Assembly (NCBI RefSeq): GCF_008017835.1
Contig: NZ_VRLT01000059.1
Coordinates: 124,001-188,000, forward strand
Source of the DNA: Mesonia sp. HuA40
Lineage (GTDB): Bacteria > Bacteroidota > Bacteroidia > Flavobacteriales > Flavobacteriaceae
Length of the DNA: 64,000 bases
Direction: 5' to 3'
Below the pieces are notes generated by a model. It was not told the origin of the DNA. It saw nothing but the letters and a program-made list of their open reading frames with translations, and did no database searches. The position numbers and the translations under genes are program-made. Of the stretch, positions 9,879-17,589 are shown in pieces (position 1 is the first letter of the stretch; each line of letters opens with the position of its first letter).

Positions 9879-9921
9879 TTTTAAACAAAAAAAGCTCTTA
9901 AAGAGCTTTTTTTGTTTAAAA
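9879..9921 (-). terminator. Terminator of the OmpA-lipoprotein gene, perfect 43-bp palindrome
   Basis: The core GCTC/GAGC stem is extended by seven A/T pairs on each side and then by TTTTAAAC/GTTTAAAA, giving a perfectly symmetric inverted repeat centred on position 9900. It lies just after the stop of the upstream OmpA gene and isolates it from the FKBP gene. Confidence 0.85.
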
Positions 9922-9939
9922 TTTAATTCAACTATACTA

Positions 9940-10764
9940 TTATTCTTCAAGCATGGCTAAAAACTTATCTAAATTTGGTAAAATTAAAATTCTTGTTCTT
10001 CTGTTTTTTTCTCTACCATCACGCGTTGAATTATCTGCTAATGGTAAATAACTACTTCGTCCTGCAGCAATTAGTTTTTTACCATCCACATTAAATTTGT
10101 CTTGAAGTAAACGTACAATAGAAGTAGATCTCCTTACGCTTAAATCCCAATTGTCTTGTAAATAAGATTCTTTTTTTATGGTTTGAGAATCAGTGTGGCC
10201 TTCAACCATAACTTCCATAGCTTCCTCAGAATTTACAACTTTTGCAATGCGTTTTAGTAGGGGGTAGGCCTTGGGATTTACCCAGTAACTTCCGCTTTTA
10301 AATAATAGCTTATCTGATATACTTATTTGTACAACCGTTTGATCTACATTAATATCAATATCGTCTTCCTCTCCGCCCAAATTCTTTTTAAGGTTGTGAG
10401 ATATAGCTAAATTGATAGAATCTTCTAGCGTTTTTGCTTGAGCTAATTCTTTTTGATCAACTTGTTTTAAAGTAGAACGCATATTTTGTTTTGACTTTTC
10501 AGACATTACCGTTAAATCTTCAACAAAATCAAGTTTTTCTTCATTTTCTGCTTGCAAGCTATTAATCTTGGCGTAATACCCATTAACCTTAGCTTCAATT
10601 TTGGCAAATTTGTTTTCACAGTCCTCTTTATCTACCCGAGTCTGCATTAAAGTACTTTTAGTATCATTTAATTCGGTTTCAAGTGCTGTATATTTCTTTT
10701 TTGAAACACAAGAACTCAGGATTAGAATTGAACCTAAATACGTAAAACTTAATAATTTTTTCAT
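9940..10764 (-). CDS. OmpA-family lipoprotein with coiled coil
   Basis: The 274-residue protein has a lipoprotein signal ending in the lipobox LSSC (Cys19). A long charged coiled-coil segment follows at about residues 28-100, then a C-terminal OmpA/MotB peptidoglycan-binding domain (about 140-265) with VEGHTDSQTI, RRSTSIVRLL and NRRTRILILPN. It probably anchors the outer membrane to peptidoglycan from the periplasmic side. The residues after the cysteine (VSKKKY) are basic, which argues against surface export by the acidic lipoprotein export signal. It is transcribed alone. MotB function is unlikely because there is no transmembrane helix and no motA neighbour. Confidence 0.9.
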   Translation of the reverse strand: MKKLLSFTYLGSILILSSCVSKKKYTALETELNDTKSTLMQTRVDKEDCENKFAKIEAKVNGYYAKINSLQAENEEKLDFVEDLTVMSEKSKQNMRSTLKQVDQKELAQAKTLEDSINLAISHNLKKNLGGEEDDIDINVDQTVVQISISDKLLFKSGSYWVNPKAYPLLKRIAKVVNSEEAMEVMVEGHTDSQTIKKESYLQDNWDLSVRRSTSIVRLLQDKFNVDGKKLIAAGRSSYLPLADNSTRDGREKNRRTRILILPNLDKFLAMLEE

Positions 10765-10917
10765 TGCTTTTATTTTTGGTTTTATAACTTAAATAACCCA
10801 CAAGTTTAAAGAAACGTATTTTCAAACTGCTATAATTATGTTAAAATAAGAAAGCCAACATAAAATTAATATTGGACTAATTTTTGATTATCTTTAAATA
10901 ATTTAAATTGTAGTCTT

Positions 10918-11577
10918 ATGAGAGTTTTTTTTGTATTGTGCTTTTTAAGTCTAACTTCGGTGTATGGCCAGTTTGATAACGAAAATACTGTGCGTTCTGG
11001 CGAATCACTTAATACTTCTTCAAAAAGTTTGAACACGCGTGGTTTTAGTCGAAGTTCACCTAGTTTAACTAATCCTAATAATACTTTATATAAAAATACC
11101 CGTAAGAAATGGTTGCAAGATGAGTCACCGCAATTTAGTATGGAGAAACAAGAGCAATTTATAGACCAAACCCAAGATTTTGATCCAAAATATCTGGCAA
11201 AACAGGAGGGAAGTAAAACTCCCGAAAAGTTTAAGAAAAATCAAAATTTCGGAGAATTTAAAAGTTCAGGTAAGTTTGTGAAGATAGTTTGTAGAGACCA
11301 TATGGCGGTTGATGGCGATCAAGTACAAATAATTGTAAATGGAGAAATTCAAGTTCCTCGAATTACATTACAAGGTAGTTTTACAGAAGTACACGTAAAT
11401 TTAAAGCCAGGTTTTAATAAGATAGATATTTTAGCTTTAAATCAAGGATTATCTGGTCCCAACACCGCAGAATTTAGACTGTATAACGATCAAGGTGTGG
11501 TATTGTCAAAAAATATATGGAATTTAGCCACGGGTTTTAAGGCAACAATGCTGGTAGTTAAAGAAGATGAGCAATAG
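10918..11577 (+). CDS. Secreted flavobacterial protein of unknown function
   Basis: The 219-residue product starts with a signal peptide (MRVFFVLCFLSLTSVYGQ). A low-complexity, Ser/Asn-rich, probably unstructured region follows to about residue 110, then a compact beta-rich domain with the segments DHMAVDGDQVQIIVNG, LKPGFNKIDILALNQG and SGPNTAEFRLYNDQG. The last part reads like a jelly-roll/carbohydrate-binding-like sheet, but no named family is certain. The stop overlaps the start of the next gene by 11 nt, so the two are translationally coupled envelope proteins. I recognise the pattern from flavobacterial genomes only as a hypothetical secreted protein. Confidence 0.7.
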   Translation: MRVFFVLCFLSLTSVYGQFDNENTVRSGESLNTSSKSLNTRGFSRSSPSLTNPNNTLYKNTRKKWLQDESPQFSMEKQEQFIDQTQDFDPKYLAKQEGSKTPEKFKKNQNFGEFKSSGKFVKIVCRDHMAVDGDQVQIIVNGEIQVPRITLQGSFTEVHVNLKPGFNKIDILALNQGLSGPNTAEFRLYNDQGVVLSKNIWNLATGFKATMLVVKEDEQ

Positions 11578-12112
11578 AGATAAAATAAAGATATTTTTAG
11601 TATTTATGCCTTTTCTAGGGGTAATACTTTGGAGCTGTAATTCTTTAGATGCTATTCCCAGTGAAATTCCTAATCCTATAAAAATTAACAATTTTACGGC
11701 ACATATTAAAACCGTTAGACCAACGGCTGGTCAAGCCTTACAGCAGGTTTTGTCTAAAACTAATATGATGATGCAAGGACATACAGCTAATCGAATTGAT
11801 GTGAGTCAAGATCAGTATAAAATTAGTTTTAAGGATTCTATTTTTGAAAGTAATTTGCCATATTTTGGTGAATCTCAGCGAGGATTACGTATAGGGCAAA
11901 GCGGCATTCTGTTATCGGGTAAACCAAAAGATTTAGTAAAACGCTATTTAGCGGATAAAAAAGTAACACGTTACGAATTCATTATAGAAGATAAAGAAAA
12001 TAATGAAAACTGGAATGCCAAATTAGAAGTGGTGAATAATGGAGCTGTTCGGTTATATTTATTTTCAAATTTACGGGATCCTATAGGATATGAGGGGAAA
12101 CTCAATAATTAA
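11567..12112 (+). CDS. DUF4251-like putative lipoprotein
   Basis: The 181-residue product has a hydrophobic N-terminus ending in a lipobox-like LWSC (Cys24), so it is probably lipidated, although tryptophan at -2 is unusual. The rest resembles DUF4251: a pair of strands (QDQYKISFKDSIFESNLPYFG), a KKVTRYEFIIEDKENNENW middle and a C-terminal VRLYLFSNLRDPIGYEGKL. In this family the last element is typically SxxRxxISYxGxI. The function is unknown; envelope location is inferred. It overlaps the upstream secreted-protein gene by 11 nt, which suggests linked expression. Confidence 0.65.
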   Translation: MSNRDKIKIFLVFMPFLGVILWSCNSLDAIPSEIPNPIKINNFTAHIKTVRPTAGQALQQVLSKTNMMMQGHTANRIDVSQDQYKISFKDSIFESNLPYFGESQRGLRIGQSGILLSGKPKDLVKRYLADKKVTRYEFIIEDKENNENWNAKLEVVNNGAVRLYLFSNLRDPIGYEGKLNN

Positions 12113-12200
12113 AAATTAACTTTAAATAATTTCTATTTTACATAATATAAATTATAAGGTTTTTTGAACTTGAACAATTAGCAATATCATCATAAATTTT

Positions 12201-12237
12201 AAGGAGGAAATCTCTCCATATGAGTAAAATCTACTAG
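12201..12237 (+). promoter_or_regulatory. Consensus Shine-Dalgarno followed by a five-codon ORF
   Basis: AAGGAGG at 12201-12207 is a perfect anti-SD complement, and an ATG at 12220 opens a five-codon ORF (MSKIY) that stops at 12237, 14 nt before the Lacal_2735-type gene. GGAG at 12203-12206 could pair with CTCC at 12214-12217 and hide the site. Consensus SDs are rare in this phylum. A regulatory leader is only an inference. Confidence 0.35.
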
Positions 12238-12251
12238 ATTTAAAGAAAAAA

Positions 12252-12419
12252 ATGTTCGGATTATTTAAGAAAAAATCAGAAAAAGAAAAACTACAGTCGC
12301 AATATGAAAAACTTATGGGCGAAGCCCATAAATTAGCTTCTACCAATAGGATGTTAAGCGACGAAAAAACTTTTCAAGCTAATGAGATTATGAAAAAATT
12401 AGGGCAATTAGAAAAATAA
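12252..12419 (+). CDS. Lacal_2735-family small protein (55 aa)
   Basis: This short frame codes for 55 residues beginning MFGLFKKKSEKEKLQSQYEK and continuing with LMGEAHKLASTNR, LSDEKTFQANEI and a final MKKLGQLEK. This is the pattern of the Lacal_2735 family of small, highly charged, helical flavobacterial proteins with an MFGLFKKK start. The function is unknown. It has no signal peptide and would be cytosolic. Downstream it converges on the phospholipase gene with 8 nt between stops. A longer reverse-strand open frame over the same bases has no coding features and is rejected. Confidence 0.75.
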   Translation: MFGLFKKKSEKEKLQSQYEKLMGEAHKLASTNRMLSDEKTFQANEIMKKLGQLEK

Positions 12420-12427
12420 TATGTGAA

Positions 12428-13291
12428 TTAAAACCAAGCGAATTCCTTACCCTTTATTACAAAGCCTATGCGTATCATGCTTTGCGAGCGTCTATAGTCT
12501 AATAAACTCTCGGCTTGACCTAAATACCATTCTACCATTAAAAACTGATTAGCAATATTTCGTTTGAACGGATTAAAATAAATTCTTGTTCTCAAAGATC
12601 CATATTCAAAGTCAAGTCCTTTTCTAGCGCGCAGAGCTAAAGAAAGTTTGTTTGAAATTAATTTATGCTCGAGGTTTATTTCACCCAATCCTACATAATC
12701 TAATAGGTCTGGATTTCCTTCTTTACTAACAAATGGCAGCCAAATCTTTAAACTTATGTTAGTTTGAGGTGACAATTGTGTAATATAAGCTGCGCTTAGC
12801 CTATTCCAACTACGGCTATATATACTATCGCGACCATTTGACTCGTGCTCTATTGAAATACTTGCAATCCCTCGTAATTGTTCATTTTTATCAAATACAA
12901 ACTTACCTAGGCTTATAGAAGGGTGAAAATTCAAATCCCGAAAAGGAAACGAATCTTCAAAAATATTCCAAAACGCTTTTTGTGTATAAGTTAATAAAAC
13001 ATACGTATCGAACGGTAAAGGCTCTTTGGTTAAAATCTGTTTAAAGCTAACCTGATATTTAGCGTTTGATGTTTGGCTGTTTATGTTTTTATTTATGGGT
13101 GCTCCAACAATAAAGTAATTGTCTAAATGATTAGAAAAATAAGATATTTCTCTAATAGAATCATTTATTTGATCTCTTGTAAATCTTTGTGCTTGTAACC
13201 AATTGAACCCGCTAAGGAGAATAAATAAAGCAAATGTTTTTTTCAAAAGTTTTAGAGTATAGATTAATGTTGCATTTTTTTTCCATAGCAT
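12428..13291 (-). CDS. pldA: Outer-membrane phospholipase A (PldA/OMPLA-like)
   Basis: The 287-residue product has a signal peptide ending in LQAQ and a beta-barrel body carrying the OMPLA catalytic signature HESNGRDSIYSRSWNRL (His near residue 147, Ser near 149). Upstream, TYTQKAFWNIF and PFRDLNFHPSISL match the conserved strands preceding the active site. The enzyme hydrolyses acyl chains from phospholipids misplaced in the outer leaflet, so it helps outer-membrane asymmetry. The ATG at 13291 lies inside the end of upp (28-nt overlap). A TTG at 13246, directly before KKTFALFILL, would give a more typical signal peptide without overlap. Either start is possible. It is probably co-transcribed with upp. 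Confidence 0.88.
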   Translation of the reverse strand: MLWKKNATLIYTLKLLKKTFALFILLSGFNWLQAQRFTRDQINDSIREISYFSNHLDNYFIVGAPINKNINSQTSNAKYQVSFKQILTKEPLPFDTYVLLTYTQKAFWNIFEDSFPFRDLNFHPSISLGKFVFDKNEQLRGIASISIEHESNGRDSIYSRSWNRLSAAYITQLSPQTNISLKIWLPFVSKEGNPDLLDYVGLGEINLEHKLISNKLSLALRARKGLDFEYGSLRTRIYFNPFKRNIANQFLMVEWYLGQAESLLDYRRSQSMIRIGFVIKGKEFAWF

Positions 13292-13920
13292 AAATCGCCT
13301 GCATCGCCAAGACCTGGGACTATGTATCCTTGATCATTCAATTTCTCATCGATTGTAGCAATCCATAAATGGGTATTGTTGGGGAACTCTTTTTGCAATA
13401 GCTCTACTCCCGCTTTTGCACCTATTACTGCTACTAAATGAATCTCCTTCGGGTTACCCATTTGTTTTATGGCATTATAAACATTAACAAATGATCGGCC
13501 GGTAGCTAACATAGGATCGGCAATAATTAAAGTCTTTTTATCAATTGCAGGTGAAGCCATATATTCTACCCGTATTTCAAAATCAGTTTGATTTAAGTGG
13601 TGTCTGTAAGCAGATATGAAGGAGTTTTCGGCCTTATCAAAATAATTTAATAAACCTTGATGAAGCGGAAGTCCAGCTCTTAAAATTGAACATACCACCA
13701 ATTTATCTTTTAAAGTATTTACTTGTTTAGAACCTAAAGGAGTTTGAATTTCTTGATGAGTATAACTTAGTTTCTTACTGAGTTCATAGCCTAGAATTTC
13801 ACCTACTCGCTCAATATTTCTTCTAAAGCGCAAACTATCCTTTTGTATGTTTATGTCACGTAGCTCTGAAATGAAGGTGTTGAGTACGGAGTTATTATCA
13901 AGTAAATGATGAATATGCAT
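13264..13920 (-). CDS. upp: Uracil phosphoribosyltransferase
   Basis: This 218-residue pyrimidine-salvage enzyme converts uracil and PRPP to UMP. The PRPP-binding loop is visible as TLIIADPMLATGRSF (about residues 127-141). The uracil-binding C-terminus is YIVPGLGDAGDLCYG, with the GLGDAGD motif intact. Length and order match the Upp family. The ATG is preceded about 17 nt upstream by a perfect TAATTTTG box. The phospholipase gene starts within its last codons on the same strand. Confidence 0.96.
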   Translation of the reverse strand: MHIHHLLDNNSVLNTFISELRDINIQKDSLRFRRNIERVGEILGYELSKKLSYTHQEIQTPLGSKQVNTLKDKLVVCSILRAGLPLHQGLLNYFDKAENSFISAYRHHLNQTDFEIRVEYMASPAIDKKTLIIADPMLATGRSFVNVYNAIKQMGNPKEIHLVAVIGAKAGVELLQKEFPNNTHLWIATIDEKLNDQGYIVPGLGDAGDLCYGKKMQH

Positions 13921-13936
13921 AGTTTTACATTTTCTG

Positions 13937-13944
13937 CAAAATTA
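13937..13944 (-). promoter_or_regulatory. -7 promoter box (TAATTTTG) for upp
   Basis: A perfect TAnnTTTG element on the reverse strand ends 17 nt before the upp start codon, giving a short leader. No -33 element is obvious. Confidence 0.5.
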
Positions 13945-13994
13945 CAAAATAAATTGGCAGCGTGTTTTTATAAATTTGAGTTAGTGGTATCTAT

Positions 13995-15044
13995 TTAATT
14001 TCTTAAACTCTCGAGATCAATAACAAATCTATATTTTACATCGGCATTAATAACCCGCTCATAGGCTTCATTTATGTAGGGCATATCAATTAGTTCAATA
14101 TCACTAACCACATTATGTTCCCCACAAAAATCAAGCATTTCTTGTGTTTCTTTAATTCCACCAATAAGTGAGCCAGCTACACGTTTTCTTCCCAGTATTA
14201 AATTTCCTCCGTGAACGGGTTCTAGCGGTTCAATTGCACCCACCATTACCATAGTAGCGTCTATTTTTAGTAATCTGAGATACGGATTGATGTCGTGTTT
14301 TACAGGAATGGTGTTTAACAGTAAATCAAAACTATTAGCCATTGTTTCCATGGCTTGCTTATCTTTTGAAATTAAAACTTCATCGGCTCCAAGCCTTTTG
14401 GCATCCTGTGATTTGTTTGGTGAAGTGGTAACCATTACCACGTGGGCTCCCATGGCCTTTGCAAATTTTATCCCCATGTGTCCTAATCCTCCTAAACCAA
14501 TTACTCCTACTCGATCACCTTTTTTTACGTTCCAATGTCTAAGTGGTGAATAGGTGGTAATGCCTGCACACAATAGTGGTGCTACAGCCTTTAAATCTAA
14601 ATTCTCAGGTACGCTTAAAACAAAATCTTCTTTGACCACAATTTTTTCAGAATAACCACCATATGTATGGCCGCCTAGATTTTGGTCTTTACCATTATAA
14701 GTCCCCACCATACCATTTTCGCAGAATTGTTCTAGGTCTTGTTTGCAAGGTTCGCAGTTCTGGCATGAATCTACCATACAACCTACTCCTACCTTATCAC
14801 CTATTTTAAATTTCTTTACGCCGTTACCAATAGCAATCACTTCTCCTACAATTTCATGTCCTGGAACCACAGGATATTTAGATCCTTTCCAGTCATTTCT
14901 AACGGTATGAATATCACTATGACAGACACCGCAATATAAAATCTTAATTTTTACATCATCGTGTTTTAAATCTCTTCTTTCAATTTCTAATAACTCTAAA
15001 GCAGCAGTTGGCGACTGTGCACCATAAGCTTTTACTATACTCAT
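13995..15044 (-). CDS. Zinc-dependent NAD(P) alcohol dehydrogenase (YahK/CAD-like)
   Basis: This 349-residue medium-chain dehydrogenase has catalytic-zinc ligands in YCGVCHSDIHT and PGHEIVGEV (His near residue 62). The structural-zinc loop is CMVDSCQNCEPCKQDLEQFC, with all four cysteines. The nucleotide fold is GVIGLGGLGHMGIKFAKAMG (about 180-199). The features fit the YahK / cinnamyl-alcohol-dehydrogenase group, which reduces aldehydes with NADPH. It is the last gene of a tight three-gene run with the FAD oxidoreductase 3 nt upstream and the Old Yellow Enzyme before that. This suggests a pathway for reactive carbonyls or enones, but the substrates are not known. Confidence 0.92.
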   Translation of the reverse strand: MSIVKAYGAQSPTAALELLEIERRDLKHDDVKIKILYCGVCHSDIHTVRNDWKGSKYPVVPGHEIVGEVIAIGNGVKKFKIGDKVGVGCMVDSCQNCEPCKQDLEQFCENGMVGTYNGKDQNLGGHTYGGYSEKIVVKEDFVLSVPENLDLKAVAPLLCAGITTYSPLRHWNVKKGDRVGVIGLGGLGHMGIKFAKAMGAHVVMVTTSPNKSQDAKRLGADEVLISKDKQAMETMANSFDLLLNTIPVKHDINPYLRLLKIDATMVMVGAIEPLEPVHGGNLILGRKRVAGSLIGGIKETQEMLDFCGEHNVVSDIELIDMPYINEAYERVINADVKYRFVIDLESLRN

Positions 15045-15047
15045 AAT

Positions 15048-16295
15048 TTAATAATTTAATTTTTCTAATTCGATTATTCCCATTGCTGCCCGTTCGCCAC
15101 TTAACATCGCTGCGTTTACAGATGCATTAAGCATTTGGTCTCCTGCCAAGAAAATACCATCTTTTAATAAGGTTTCACTTGGCATAATATCATATTCTAC
15201 AGGTTGTAAAATGGGCAATGCCTTTGGTATAAAAAAATGAGTGAGGAATTCTAGTTCTTGAATTCCTACATAACTCATTAATTCTTTTTTAATTCTTTTA
15301 ATTAATTCTTCTTGGTTTAAACCATGTTTTTTTACAATCGTAACCGATAGTAAGTAGTGGCCTTCTTTCTTGGCTTTTTTTTCTTCTATAAATACAATAT
15401 TATTTATGAGAGCATCTTTTTGCGGAAGTAATCCAATATAATTAGAATCTATCTTCTTTTCTCTAGTGATAAAATATAAATTATCACAAGAATGCCAACT
15501 TGTTTTTTGATTTTTAAGGTTTGGTACTAAATTACTGGCATCGGTTGCAATAATCGTATAATCCGAATGTATTGCTTCATCATTTTCAAGAAGAATCTTA
15601 TTGCTTTTCACCTCTTTTACGGCTGTATTCATCCATATTTCGGTGTTTTTTAATTGACCTGCTAAATGTTTAGGAAGTGTAGCTATTCCATTTTTAGGTA
15701 TACTCACCTTACCCTCAGAAAACATTTTATAGATAAACTCAAACATTCTACTACTAGTTTTTAGTTCATCTTCTAAAAAGATACCACCAAAAAAAGGCAT
15801 AAAAAAACTGTCAATTATAGCTTCTGAAAAACCGTAATCTTTTAAATAATCAATGGTTTTTAAATCTGGAGAATTAAAAATTTCTCCAATGCTTTTCTTT
15901 TTTAAGGATTGACTGAGCTTAAAAATTTTTAATTTGTCTTTAATGCTGCCTACAGATGAGGATAAAGTTCTAAAAATAAGTTTTGGACTTCGTGTGAAGT
16001 CACCTAATACTTCCCATTTAGAATTTAAGTAAATGCTTGCGCCCGGTTCAAATGATTTCAGTTGCAACTGATCCAATTTCGCATATTCTTGTAATTTTGG
16101 ATATGCCTCTAACAATACTTGAAAACCTACATCTACTTGGTAGCCTTTTATTTTTTTAGTTTGTAAACGGCCACCGATGTGATTTTCTTTTTCAATAATA
16201 ATCGGTTGATAACCAAATCTTTCTAGGACTATAGCTGCCACTAGTCCGCTAAGTCCCGATCCTATAATATGTATTTTCTTATCCGGTATTTTCAA
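15048..16295 (-). CDS. FAD-dependent oxidoreductase, amine-oxidase/phytoene-desaturase-like
   Basis: The 415-residue product starts with a dinucleotide-binding fold IHIIGSGLSGLVAAIVLERF and an ENHIGGRLQTKK segment that binds FAD. It ends with IFLAGDQMLNASVNAAMLSGE, the second FAD-contacting motif of flavin-containing amine oxidases and desaturases. There is no signal peptide. Substrates of this bacterial subgroup are generally unknown; carotenoid or protoporphyrinogen chemistry cannot be claimed. The start is TTG, 5 nt after the Old Yellow Enzyme stop. No in-frame ATG exists between that stop and the FAD motif, so TTG is the most likely start. Confidence 0.82.
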   Translation of the reverse strand: MKIPDKKIHIIGSGLSGLVAAIVLERFGYQPIIIEKENHIGGRLQTKKIKGYQVDVGFQVLLEAYPKLQEYAKLDQLQLKSFEPGASIYLNSKWEVLGDFTRSPKLIFRTLSSSVGSIKDKLKIFKLSQSLKKKSIGEIFNSPDLKTIDYLKDYGFSEAIIDSFFMPFFGGIFLEDELKTSSRMFEFIYKMFSEGKVSIPKNGIATLPKHLAGQLKNTEIWMNTAVKEVKSNKILLENDEAIHSDYTIIATDASNLVPNLKNQKTSWHSCDNLYFITREKKIDSNYIGLLPQKDALINNIVFIEEKKAKKEGHYLLSVTIVKKHGLNQEELIKRIKKELMSYVGIQELEFLTHFFIPKALPILQPVEYDIMPSETLLKDGIFLAGDQMLNASVNAAMLSGERAAMGIIELEKLNY

Positions 16296-16300
16296 AATTG

Positions 16301-17416
16301 TTACAATTTATTAAGAAAATGCTTTTTAGAAACTATTGGATAGTCTGTATATCCTTGAGCGCCCTGAGTATAAAAAGTTTCTTGATCCCAATCGGTTAGT
16401 GGAAGTTTTTCCTCAAATCGCTCTACCAAGTCTGGGTTAGAAATAAAAGGTTTACCGTAACAAATTAAATCTGCTAATTTCTTTTCTAAAAATGCATTGC
16501 CTTTTTGTAGATCAAATCCTCCGTTAATTATTAAATTTCCTTGATATAAAGGCCGAAAATGTTCGGCGATATTAGAAACCGCATAAGACACTTCAGAAAC
16601 ATCAGTAAAAGGCTCAGATAAATGAACGTAGGCTAGATTATAATTATTTAATCGCTTAATGATGTACTCAAAGGTAGGAATTGTTTCTTCATCTATTTCA
16701 ATACCAAAAATGTTATGTGCGCTTGGGTTAAACCTTACCCCTACCCGATTTTCGGGCACTTCTCGAATAACAGCATCTAAAACTTCAAAGAAAAATCGTG
16801 CGCGATTCTCAATACTTCCCCCATATTGATCGTCACGAACATTGGAACATTTATTAAAGAATTGGTGAAAAAGGTAACCATTAGAAGAATGAATCTCTAT
16901 CCCATCGCAATTAGCACGAAATGCATTTTTGGCCGCTTGAACAAAGTCGTTTTTTGTGCGTTCTATCTCTTCCAGCGACATTGCTTTTGGCGTAACTGTA
17001 TCTTTGAAACCTTCTGGAGTAAATGATTGTGTGTTAGGATTTATGGCTGACGGCGCAAGTGGTTTTTCACCGTTTAAAAAATCGGGATGAGAAATACGCC
17101 CTACGTGCCATAATTGCATGAAAAATACACCTTTAGCTTCGTGAATTTTATGGGTGACTTTTTGCCAGGCTTTTACTTGAGAATCATTGTAAATACCAGG
17201 TACATAAATATAGCCAGCCCCATGGGGAGAGACATTAACCCCTTCAGAAATAATAAGACCTGCGCTAGCCCTCTGTTCGTAATATTTACCATGCAAGTCA
17301 GTTGTAGGAATTAATTTGTCATTATTAGCTCGACTTCTAGTCATTGGTGCCATTACCACTCGATTAGCCAGTTGCAGGCCCTTTAAATCAAAAGGTTCTA
17401 ATATAGGTTGTTTCAT
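16301..17416 (-). CDS. Old Yellow Enzyme-family alkene reductase (NemA-like)
   Basis: This 371-residue flavoenzyme has the OYE TIM-barrel pattern: LKGLQLANRVVMAPMTRSRA at the start, then the substrate-binding His-Asn pair in HSSNGYLFHQFF (about residue 174). SNVRDDQYGGSIENRARF follows, and a C-terminal FMN phosphate region includes NGGFDLQKGNAFL and KPFISNPDLVERF. It reduces activated C=C bonds of enones, nitroalkenes or maleimides with NAD(P)H. It is the first gene of the redox operon with the FAD oxidoreductase and alcohol dehydrogenase. A TACCTTTA box about 18 nt upstream is a one-mismatch -7 element. Confidence 0.94.
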   Translation of the reverse strand: MKQPILEPFDLKGLQLANRVVMAPMTRSRANNDKLIPTTDLHGKYYEQRASAGLIISEGVNVSPHGAGYIYVPGIYNDSQVKAWQKVTHKIHEAKGVFFMQLWHVGRISHPDFLNGEKPLAPSAINPNTQSFTPEGFKDTVTPKAMSLEEIERTKNDFVQAAKNAFRANCDGIEIHSSNGYLFHQFFNKCSNVRDDQYGGSIENRARFFFEVLDAVIREVPENRVGVRFNPSAHNIFGIEIDEETIPTFEYIIKRLNNYNLAYVHLSEPFTDVSEVSYAVSNIAEHFRPLYQGNLIINGGFDLQKGNAFLEKKLADLICYGKPFISNPDLVERFEEKLPLTDWDQETFYTQGAQGYTDYPIVSKKHFLNKL

Positions 17417-17589
17417 ATTCTTTAAATTTAGGCTAAAGGTACAAGTGCTTTCTGAGAACAGGCGATTAAAAAATACTAAAATTAGCTTAAAAAATGTACC
17501 CGTAAATACAAGTTGTTCCCATTCAAAAGCCCGAGCTTTCTTTATATTTTATATTTATTCTATTATATTGCTAGTTAAAATAATTTTAG

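Noticed and set aside
9940-10764. MotB flagellar stator
   Set aside because: It is a lipoprotein with no transmembrane helix, and there is no motA or other motility gene.
12152-12346. 64-codon reverse-strand frame over the small 55-aa gene
   Set aside because: It is a shadow frame; the forward 55-aa product matches the Lacal_2735 pattern and the reverse one has no recognisable feature.
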